Below are positions 1 through 4,950 of a stretch of DNA of 5,149 nucleotides, in pieces (positions within the stretch are counted from its first letter, which is position 1; each line of letters begins with the position of its first letter). A program made the translations under genes and the position numbers. The notes under the pieces are model-generated. The model searched no databases and had not been told where the DNA came from. It worked only from the letters and a program-made list of their open reading frames with translations. Source of the DNA: an uncultured Mycoplasmatota bacterium (GTDB taxonomy: Bacteria > Bacillota_I > Bacilli_A > RF39 > UBA660). The stretch is taken from the NCBI GenBank assembly GCA_948437815.1, contig CAOJKG010000063.1, positions 1-5,149 of the forward strand, given 5' to 3'.

Positions 1-67
1 TCTTAAGCAAATCATAATTAATATCATATATATTTTTTTGATACATATCAGGTATGAATTTTTCCAT
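1..67 (-). CDS. yqeG: YqeG-like HAD family phosphatase, 5' end only
   Basis: Only the first 22 codons are present; the gene runs off the left edge of the window. They read MEKFIPDMYQKNIYDINYDL followed by LK. This resembles the start of YqeG-family HAD IIIA phosphatases, which typically begin M-(L)KKF-(L/I)-PD and continue with a short 'I-DI---L' stretch before the DxDxT nucleophile motif. That motif would lie outside the window, so catalytic residues cannot be checked. The start is well supported: GAGGAG at 75-80 stands 7 bases upstream of the ATG, and an extended -10 box precedes it. The gene follows ylbE after a terminator, so it probably begins a new transcription unit. In Bacillus subtilis, yqeG leads a cluster with the ribosome-assembly GTPase gene yqeH and aroE. 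The assignment rests on a short N-terminal match from memory. Confidence 0.6.
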   Translation of the reverse strand, partial: MEKFIPDMYQKNIYDINYDLLK

Positions 68-86
68 AGTCTCTCTCCTCTATATA

Positions 87-95
87 ATTATAACA
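87..95 (-). promoter_or_regulatory. Extended -10 promoter of the yqeG-like gene
   Basis: On the minus strand the sequence TGTTATAAT (95 to 87) is an exact TGnTATAAT extended -10 element. No good -35 box is seen at 17 bases, which is normal for extended -10 promoters. The predicted start of transcription is near position 80, at the first base of the Shine-Dalgarno site, giving a leader of about 13 bases. The element lies just downstream of the ylbE terminator T-run. Confidence 0.55.
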
Positions 96-102
96 ACAAA
101 TT

Positions 103-126
103 AAAAAAGAGACTAGTCATAATCTC
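103..126 (-). terminator. Intrinsic terminator of ylbD-ylbE
   Basis: Read on the minus strand, GAGATTA (126-120) pairs with TAGTCTC (115-109) around the loop TGAC. This gives a 7-bp stem with one G-U pair, followed directly by six T (108-103). It begins 6 bases after the ylbE stop codon and separates ylbDE from the yqeG-like gene. Confidence 0.75.
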
Positions 127-131
127 CAATT

Positions 132-353
132 TTATTTTAAAGCACTAAGAACATTGCTTATTAAATCAATATTATCTATCGCATCACTTATTTTATCTGT
201 AGTTCTAAGTTTATACTTAACTTTCATATCTTCTTTAAATCTTTTTATACTAGAAGAATCTCTATTTAAATCTTTGACCCAATAAGAATTAAGTTTTAAT
301 AAATCCCACATTTTCTTATCTTTCTTTATTTCTAATAAAACCCTCATCCGCAT
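132..353 (-). CDS. ylbE: YlbE-like small protein
   Basis: A 73-residue soluble protein without signal peptide or membrane segment. Its pattern (residues 11-30: KDKKMWDLLKLNSYWVKDLN, then a run of charged helical residues) matches the YlbE-like family: small proteins of about 75-80 residues with an 'L-f-i-R--P-WYR-LsR-P' core and a helical C-terminal half. The molecular function of that family is not known. The gene starts 2 bases after the ylbD stop, so the two are very likely co-transcribed and translationally coupled. The ATG at 353 is preferred because GAGGA at 360-364, inside the ylbD tail, is 6 bases upstream; the in-frame ATG at 347 would leave 12 bases. The order ylbD then ylbE is the same as in Bacillus subtilis, which supports both calls. 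Confidence 0.7.
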   Translation of the reverse strand: MRMRVLLEIKKDKKMWDLLKLNSYWVKDLNRDSSSIKRFKEDMKVKYKLRTTDKISDAIDNIDLISNVLSALK

Positions 354-355
354 AA

Positions 356-712
356 TTAATCCTCAAAAAATTTATTAATAGGTCTAGGTATTACAGGTGT
401 TTTTATTTCACCAGCACTAGCTCCTTTACCAGTTAATTCTTGAACTAAGCCTAAAGCTTTTTGAGCAGTATTAATATGTTTTTGTACACTTTCCATATCA
501 ATATTTTTAACTATATCTGTAATTCCACTAAAAGATGATGAATTAGATGTATTTGCACTTTTATTAAAATAAGTATTCCATGCTCTATCATCTTCCCCAT
601 ATATATCATATATTTCATATAACTTCTGCCAAGAAGCATCACCAGATTTAATACTATTTATAAGTTCTGGATGAGTTTTAGCAAAAGATTTAAAAGCATC
701 TTTTTTATCCAT
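356..712 (-). CDS. ylbD: YlbD-like protein (putative spore coat family)
   Basis: A 118-residue protein with no signal peptide. Residues 1-50 carry the family pattern: 'F---HPELI-SI-SG--SWQKLYE' followed by 'YGEDDRAW--Y', which corresponds to the HP-L---vr-G--tWQ-LYE and GEdD--W--Y motifs of YlbD-like proteins. The middle (about 50-65) is Ser/Asn-rich and looks flexible. The rest is a predicted helix ('IDMESVQKHINTAQKALGLVQEL') with a Pro-rich tail. In Bacillus subtilis YlbD is annotated as a putative spore coat protein, but nothing here shows sporulation and the role is open. The ATG at 712 is chosen over the GTG codons at 724 and 721, because those overlap its own Shine-Dalgarno site (GGTGA, 718-722, 5-base spacer). 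It is the first gene of a two-gene unit with ylbE. Confidence 0.7.
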   Translation of the reverse strand: MDKKDAFKSFAKTHPELINSIKSGDASWQKLYEIYDIYGEDDRAWNTYFNKSANTSNSSSFSGITDIVKNIDMESVQKHINTAQKALGLVQELTGKGASAGEIKTPVIPRPINKFFED

Positions 713-727
713 TAATATCACCACTAA

Positions 728-733
728 ATTATA
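728..733 (-). promoter_or_regulatory. Candidate -10 box for ylbD-ylbE
   Basis: A perfect TATAAT (733 to 728, minus strand) lies 15 bases upstream of the ylbD ATG and just after the terminator of the preceding gene. The region 17 bases further upstream is only T-rich (TTTTAA), so the -35 is weak. The predicted transcription start near 721 would leave a very short leader that includes the Shine-Dalgarno site. Confidence 0.35.
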
Positions 734-752
734 TGAAATAAAAAAAGAAATT

Positions 753-777
753 AAAACAAAAAAGAGAGCTAGCTCTC
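753..777 (-). terminator. Intrinsic terminator downstream of the surface protein gene
   Basis: GAGAGCTAGCTCTC (764-777) is a perfect 14-base palindrome. As RNA from the minus strand it folds into a 5-bp GAGAG/CTCTC stem with a CTAG loop, followed by TTTTTTGTTTT (763-753). It lies 54 bases after the stop codon of the surface protein gene and ends that transcription unit before ylbD. Confidence 0.75.
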
Positions 778-791
778 CATAGTATTATAAT

Positions 792-831
792 ATTTGCCTA
801 TAACTAGAAAAGAAAAGCATTATAGGCAAAT
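792..831. repeat. 12-bp perfect inverted repeat at the stop codon of the surface protein gene
   Basis: Arms at 792-803 and 820-831 (ATTTGCCTATAA and TTATAGGCAAAT) are perfectly complementary, with a 16-base loop that is purine-rich on the plus strand. Position 831 is the last base of the TAA stop codon. No T-run follows on the minus strand, and a separate convincing terminator stands at 753-777. The repeat is therefore not obviously a terminator. It may be an mRNA 3' structure or a DNA hairpin connected with the variable region upstream (see findings). Confidence 0.75.
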
Positions 832-2171
832 TAATCTATTAATTCATAAGGTTTTGATTGCGTTCCATTTCCTCCTGTTGCGAACAATGTATCAGCTTTC
901 AGATTTATTACTGGGCGCAAACCATAAGTGCCGTCCACGTAGCCGGCGTAGAGGTAGCCATCACTACCACGCACAAGGAACACGCGAGCACCACTGCCAT
1001 CCCAGAGAGACGGAGACATGGTCCAGTAGGCCTGTCCGTTGTATAGATAGTATGATGTATTATTTGCCTCCTTTCCGCCTGCAAATTCTACTTCATCCGC
1101 TGTTATTAATCCTACCTTTAATGTGTATACATCCCCTGAATTGCAGCTTAATGTTGGTGCATAATCTGTATACAATCTCTTGTATCCTGCATAATTAAAT
1201 GAACTTCCTGTTGCTGTTCCACTTAGGGTTCTTTGACTTCCTGTACTATATGTCCATCCTACATATGAACTATTATTATATGATGTATTGTATGCTGTAC
1301 TTGCTACTGCTATACTATCACTTGTGCTTGTTCCATTTGCATGACATGTTGCTCCATCGTATATCAAACGCATACTTCCATCTCCGTTTATACGAATTAT
1401 TCTCCAACAGAATCCACCAAATTTTACATAGTTATTTGTTACTGCGCCTCTCCAATAGTATGAATATCCTCCATACATTCCATCCTCTACTTTATATACT
1501 CCTTCATCTGTTGTTGCCACTTGAGAAAAGTCTGGCTGTTCAGTTTTAGCATTCAAACCTAATATAATATCATTAACAGTCTGTTCTTTTGCTGCAAATT
1601 CAACTTTTATTTCTCCATTAAATACTTTATTTATATTATGGTTTTGATCTTTATTAGTATCAACAAACTCTATTTCTACTTTATATTCATATTCTGTAGC
1701 TACTTCTTGTATTTTAGTATCTCTTGTTATATCTATTTCTCCAGTAACTCCAGTTAAATCTCCTTCTTTTATTATTTCTCCACTACTATTTTTAAATCTA
1801 TAAATCAATTCTTGGGCATCTAATTCACAATTATTTGTTACTTCATTAAAATTCGTATTATCACATTTTTCAAATGTGTTTTCATCTATTTTTAAATATA
1901 TTCTATATGTTACTTCTTTTATATCTTTTGTTGGTGTTACTTTTATTTTAAAGTTTTTTTGTATTATATCTTTTGGTGTAAAGTTATTTTTTTCTAATTT
2001 ATTATCTCCTGTAATATATTGAACTAAAGGTAAACCTCCAGCTTGAATGTTTGTATTTCCACCATTTCCTTCAATTTTTACTCCTACTAAAAAATAAGCA
2101 AATGATACTCCCATTATCATCACTAAAAGTACTCCCACTACCATTATTAATGTTTTATTCTTATTATTCAT
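831..2171 (-). CDS. Membrane-anchored surface protein, probable DGR-diversified target
   Basis: 446 residues, with three visible parts. Residues 1-6 are Asn/Lys-rich and 7-28 form a hydrophobic segment ending GVSFAYF; with the following NTNIQAGG this resembles SipW-cognate signal peptides of TasA/camelysin-type proteins, so export and surface attachment are likely. Residues about 30-195 look like an all-beta domain (alternating hydrophobics; Cys103 and Cys115 could pair). After a linker (TVNDIILGLNAKTEQPDFS, 198-216), residues about 225-424 form a second domain with 'YYWRGAVTNNYVKFGGFCWRI' and 'INGDGSMRLIYDG', ending in WTMSPS (383-388) and GLRPVINLKAD (417-427). Such 'WTMSP...LRPVINL' ends occur in surface proteins of gut Bacillota and in C-type-lectin-like DGR targets, as I recall them. 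Residues 389-414 look diversified. Start: AAAGGA at 2180-2185 is 8 bases upstream of the ATG. Cargo or ligand is unknown. The promoter, terminator and both neighbours indicate a single-gene unit. Confidence 0.75.
   Translation of the reverse strand: MNNKNKTLIMVVGVLLVMIMGVSFAYFLVGVKIEGNGGNTNIQAGGLPLVQYITGDNKLEKNNFTPKDIIQKNFKIKVTPTKDIKEVTYRIYLKIDENTFEKCDNTNFNEVTNNCELDAQELIYRFKNSSGEIIKEGDLTGVTGEIDITRDTKIQEVATEYEYKVEIEFVDTNKDQNHNINKVFNGEIKVEFAAKEQTVNDIILGLNAKTEQPDFSQVATTDEGVYKVEDGMYGGYSYYWRGAVTNNYVKFGGFCWRIIRINGDGSMRLIYDGATCHANGTSTSDSIAVASTAYNTSYNNSSYVGWTYSTGSQRTLSGTATGSSFNYAGYKRLYTDYAPTLSCNSGDVYTLKVGLITADEVEFAGGKEANNTSYYLYNGQAYWTMSPSLWDGSGARVFLVRGSDGYLYAGYVDGTYGLRPVINLKADTLFATGGNGTQSKPYELID
912..1031 (-). 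other. Probable DGR variable region (VR)
   Basis: Codons 381-420 of the surface protein. By my count this stretch is 72/120 G+C (60%), against a strongly AT-rich surrounding gene; in the core 930-1031 only 11 of 102 coding-strand bases are A. The candidate variable codons, L389, D391, G392, S393, G394, R396, L399, R401-D404, Y406, Y408-Y411, D413 and G414, all end in C or T. That is expected if each derives from an AAC or AAT codon in a template repeat whose adenines were randomised at positions 1 and 2. Interspersed codons without that form (TGG, GCT, GTG, TTC, GGC, CTC) would be the invariant scaffold. The conserved TTG CGC CCA segment at the 3' end may belong to the initiation-of-mutagenic-homing site. 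The borders are approximate. No template repeat is present in the window for comparison. Confidence 0.7.
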
Positions 2172-2199
2172 AATATTCTTCCTTTACTCTCACCATTTT

Positions 2200-2263
2200 A
2201 ATACAACAAATAAAAAATTTCATTATGTTCGACAAAACTTGCCAAAACTTCCTTTGTTGTATT
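2200..2263 (-). repeat. Inverted repeat in the leader of the surface protein gene
   Basis: On the minus strand AATACAACAAA (2263-2253) is perfectly complementary to TTTGTTGTATT (2210-2200), an 11-bp stem closing a 42-base loop. The loop contains a tandem 10-mer, AAGTTTTGGC (2250-2241) and AAGTTTTGTC (2240-2231). The 3' arm ends 14 bases before the Shine-Dalgarno site. It could be an RNA leader structure or a protein-binding site; no known riboswitch is recognised. Confidence 0.5.
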
Positions 2264-2281
2264 TTTACATTTTATATTTCT

Positions 2282-2310
2282 AGTATATAATATAATTGAT
2301 AAAAATTCAA
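2282..2310 (-). promoter_or_regulatory. Sigma-A-type promoter of the surface protein gene
   Basis: TTGAAT (2310-2305) and TATACT (2287-2282) are separated by exactly 17 bases and match the housekeeping consensus at 4 and 5 of 6 positions. Transcription would start near 2275, leaving a leader of about 100 bases before the ATG at 2171. It lies between the parC terminator and the gene, as expected for an independent unit. Confidence 0.6.
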
Positions 2311-2352
2311 TATAATAGTCATATTTTGTGATTTTAATTAACAGTTTTTTGT

Positions 2353-2378
2353 AAAAAAAAATAAGGAATAAACCTTAT
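2353..2378 (-). terminator. Intrinsic terminator of parC
   Basis: Immediately after the parC TAG stop, ATAAGG (2378-2373) pairs with CCTTAT (2366-2361) around a 6-base loop, followed by eight more T (2360-2353). The stem is short but the position and T-run are typical. Confidence 0.75.
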
Positions 2379-4874
2379 CTATATTTTAAAATCATCTAGA
2401 AAGTCTTCCATAGACATAGCTTTAGTTTCTTCTTGTATTTGTTCTAGATTTACTTCTTCCTGTTTTATTTCTTTATCTTCTTTAACACTTTCTTTAATTG
2501 TAACTTTTCTTGCTAAATCAAGTTTATATTTACTTATGCTTGAACCAGTAGAAGCTAAATCCATAATTGTAATATCACTATTTTTAAAAATATTAATTTC
2601 ACTATCAGCTTTTGTTAACACTAAATCTCTTGCAGATGTTGCAAAAGCACTTAATACTTTATAAGTAACTGTTTTTGTTTTCTTTAAAATCGTACTACCT
2701 TTTTTAGCTCTTGAATGACTTTCTAAATCAGTAATTTTAATTCTTTTAGCCGTTTTATTATCCGTAAATAAAGTAATGTATTCTTGTTTTTCATTATAAG
2801 TAGTTAAACTAACAAGAATATCATCCTTTAAATTTATTCCTTTTACACCACTAGCTTTCGCTCCCACTATTGGAAGTTCTTCTGATTTAAAGTTTAGATA
2901 ATAACCGTTTTCACTTACTAAAACAATATTACCTGTATCAATTTCTACATTAACAAGTTCATCATCACTTTTAAGTTTCATTGCTACCATTGGCTTAGCA
3001 CATCTAGCTACTTCATAATCAACCATTTTAGTTCTCTTAGCCATACCAAGTTTACTAGCAAATACTAAAGTATCTTTTTTATTATAAATAAATGAAGCGA
3101 TAACTTTTTCATCGGTATTAAGCATAACCACATTATTAACATGTTTTCCAAGTTCTTTCCATTTCATTTCTGGAATTTTATAAACAGGAATAAATAAATA
3201 ATTACCTAAATTTGTAAATATCATAATGGTGTCTAGTGTTGTACATTCATATAAACCTGTTACAAAATCACCTGGTTTTAGAGTTGTATCTTCTGTACTA
3301 GCCGCATAGCTCTTACTACTAACTCTCTTTACATAACCTTCATTAGTAACAACTACTACTACGTTTTCTTTTGGAATCATTTCTTTCATATCAAGTTTTA
3401 TTTCTTGAATTTTTTCTTCTATTTGTGTTCTTCTAGGAATTTCATATTCTTTTTTTAGTATTTTAAGTTCTTTTTTCATTACATATTTTAAAACTTCTTC
3501 ATCACTTAAAATTGCTTTTAAACCCTCAATTAGTTTTTTAAGTTTTTCCATTTCTTCTTGTAATTCTACAACATCAGTATTAGTTAAACGATATAATTGT
3601 AATTCGACAATTGCTTTAGCTTGTTCTCCTGAAAAATCATATTCTTTAACTAAATTATTTATCGCATCACTCTTATTTTTACTAGCTCTAATTGTTTTAA
3701 TAACTTGATCTAAAATACTAAGACATTTAATTAAACCTTCCACAATATGCATTCTTTTTTCATATTGGGCTAAATCAAACTTAGTACGTTCTGTAATTAC
3801 TTCTCTTTGATGAGCTATATAAGCATCAAGTATTTCTAAAATCCCCAAAGTTTTAGGAACTCTATTAACAATAGCCACCATATTATAATTATAAGATATT
3901 TGTAAATCAGTATTTTTAAATAAATAATTAAGTACTAAATCCCGATTAGCTCCTGCTTTTAAATCAATAACAATGCGCAGACCTTCTCTATCTGATTCAT
4001 CACGAACTTCTGCCATACCATCTATTTTTTTATCAATTCTAATTGCATCTATTCTATTTACTAATAATGCTTTATTAACATCATAAGGTATTTCCGTAAT
4101 AACTATTTTTTCTTTACCTTTTTCTTTTTGAATATCATATTTACACCTAACAATTACTCTACCTTTACCCGTTTTAAAAGCTTCTCTAATCCCATCAATC
4201 CCACAAGCAATACCACCAGTTGGAAAATCAGGTCCTTTTACAATATCTAAAATTGTATCTAAATAACAATTAGGTGAATCAATTCTCTTAATTGTAGCAT
4301 CAATAATTTCTCCTAGATTATGAGGTGGAATATTTGTTGCATATCCCGCACTAATTCCCATTGTTCCATTAACAAGTAAATTTGGAAACTTAGCAGGTAA
4401 TACAGTAGGTTCTAATAATCTATCATCAAAGTTAGGCGCCCATTTAACTGTATTTTTATCTAAATCTCCCAAAAGTTCATTACTAATTTTTGATAATCTA
4501 GCTTCTGTATAACGATAAGCAGCAGCCCCATCACCATCCATAGAGCCATTATTACCTTTCATATCAACTAAAATAGCATTTTGTTTCCACCACTGACTCA
4601 TACGTACCATAGCATCATACACTGAAGAATCACCATGTGGATGATACTTACCTAAAACATCCCCAACTGTCGCTGCACATTTAACATACTTTTTATCATA
4701 AGTCCAACCTGCTTTATACATAGCAAATAAAATTCTTCTTTGTACTGGTTTTAATCCATCACGCACATCAGGTATAGCTCTATCTTGAATTATTTCTTTA
4801 GCATAAGAGCCAAATCTTTCGCCCATAATTTCTTCCAAAGCATAATCTTCAATTCTTTTTAGTACATCTTCCAT
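2379..4874 (-). CDS. parC: DNA topoisomerase IV subunit A (ParC/GrlA)
   Basis: The 831-residue breakage-reunion subunit of the type IIA topoisomerase that, with ParE and ATP, decatenates daughter chromosomes in the cytoplasm. Visible landmarks: EEIMGERFGSYAKEIIQDRAIPD at 14-36; RDGLKPVQRRIL at 38-49; the quinolone-resistance segment HPHGDSSVYDAMVRMSQ at 78-94 with Ser83 and Asp87 (E. coli GyrA numbering coincides); the catalytic pair Arg121-Tyr122 in RYTEAR; PNLLVNG and GISAGYAT near 164-180; then tower and coiled-coil, and a beta-pinwheel C-terminal domain to about 790. The GyrA-box is not QRRGGKG but the ParC-like ASGVKG (674-679), so I call ParC, not GyrA. An acidic tail (about 793-831) extends it slightly beyond B. 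subtilis ParC. Start: GGAAGGTGA upstream with a 6-base spacer. parE is not the upstream neighbour. Ser83 and Asp87 are the unmutated type. Confidence 0.95.
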   Translation of the reverse strand: MEDVLKRIEDYALEEIMGERFGSYAKEIIQDRAIPDVRDGLKPVQRRILFAMYKAGWTYDKKYVKCAATVGDVLGKYHPHGDSSVYDAMVRMSQWWKQNAILVDMKGNNGSMDGDGAAAYRYTEARLSKISNELLGDLDKNTVKWAPNFDDRLLEPTVLPAKFPNLLVNGTMGISAGYATNIPPHNLGEIIDATIKRIDSPNCYLDTILDIVKGPDFPTGGIACGIDGIREAFKTGKGRVIVRCKYDIQKEKGKEKIVITEIPYDVNKALLVNRIDAIRIDKKIDGMAEVRDESDREGLRIVIDLKAGANRDLVLNYLFKNTDLQISYNYNMVAIVNRVPKTLGILEILDAYIAHQREVITERTKFDLAQYEKRMHIVEGLIKCLSILDQVIKTIRASKNKSDAINNLVKEYDFSGEQAKAIVELQLYRLTNTDVVELQEEMEKLKKLIEGLKAILSDEEVLKYVMKKELKILKKEYEIPRRTQIEEKIQEIKLDMKEMIPKENVVVVVTNEGYVKRVSSKSYAASTEDTTLKPGDFVTGLYECTTLDTIMIFTNLGNYLFIPVYKIPEMKWKELGKHVNNVVMLNTDEKVIASFIYNKKDTLVFASKLGMAKRTKMVDYEVARCAKPMVAMKLKSDDELVNVEIDTGNIVLVSENGYYLNFKSEELPIVGAKASGVKGINLKDDILVSLTTYNEKQEYITLFTDNKTAKRIKITDLESHSRAKKGSTILKKTKTVTYKVLSAFATSARDLVLTKADSEINIFKNSDITIMDLASTGSSISKYKLDLARKVTIKESVKEDKEIKQEEVNLEQIQEETKAMSMEDFLDDFKI

Positions 4875-4892
4875 TTATACTCACCTTCCACT

Positions 4893-4901
4893 ATTCTACC
4901 A
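4893..4901 (-). promoter_or_regulatory. Candidate extended -10 promoter of parC
   Basis: TGGTAGAAT (4901 to 4893, minus strand) fits TGn plus TAGAAT, 5 of 6 to the -10 consensus. There is no clear -35 box. The predicted transcription start near 4886 falls in the Shine-Dalgarno site, so the leader would be about 12 bases. It is supported mainly by its place between the upstream terminator and parC. Confidence 0.35.
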
Positions 4902-4902
4902 T

Positions 4903-4938
4903 AAAAAAAAGTATAAAGCCACATTCTTTACACTTTTT
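4903..4938 (-). terminator. Intrinsic terminator of the metal ATPase gene
   Basis: On the minus strand AAAAAGTGTAAAG (4938-4926) pairs with CTTTATACTTTTT (4918-4906), a 13-bp stem with one G-U pair and a 7-base loop (AATGTGG), running into eight T (4910-4903). It starts 12 bases after the stop codon. The stem is AU-rich, but the U-tract is strong. Confidence 0.65.
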
Positions 4939-4950
4939 AGCACTCATAAA

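Noticed and set aside
784..791. TATAAT on both strands between the inverted repeat and the terminator
   Set aside because: On the minus strand transcription would run straight into the terminator palindrome; on the plus strand there is no gene. It is a by-product of AT-rich palindromic sequence.
912..1031. Recent horizontal transfer as the cause of the GC-rich patch
   Set aside because: The patch is only about 120 bases, is in frame within a continuous domain, and the GC gain is concentrated in NNY codons, which transfer would not produce. It remains the fallback if no template repeat exists.
858..1046. Plus-strand open frame of 62 codons over the GC-rich patch
   Set aside because: Antisense shadow produced by the locally high GC of the variable region; no start signals.
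794..1198. Plus-strand open frame of 134 codons
   Set aside because: It lies opposite the well-supported surface protein gene, has no ribosome binding site, and its translation is low-complexity and His/Leu/Arg-rich, as antisense frames usually are.
1199..1549. Plus-strand open frame of 116 codons, Leu/Tyr/His-rich
   Set aside because: Antisense of the surface protein coding region with strongly biased composition and no ribosome binding site.
2164..2196. Ten-codon open frame overlapping the start of the surface protein gene (MVRVKEEYYE)
   Set aside because: It has no Shine-Dalgarno site and simply reads through that of the main gene; probably chance, though a coupling peptide cannot be excluded.
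2222..2245. Alternative promoter TTGGCA, 17 bases, TGAAAT in the surface protein leader
   Set aside because: The -10 is poor (4 of 6) compared with the promoter at 2282-2310; it overlaps the tandem repeat and is most likely fortuitous.
2379..4874. GyrA instead of ParC
   Set aside because: The QRRGGKG GyrA-box is absent and replaced by a ParC-like ASGVKG, and the N-terminal DSSVYDAMVRMSQ and NNGSMDGD segments match ParC of Bacilli better.
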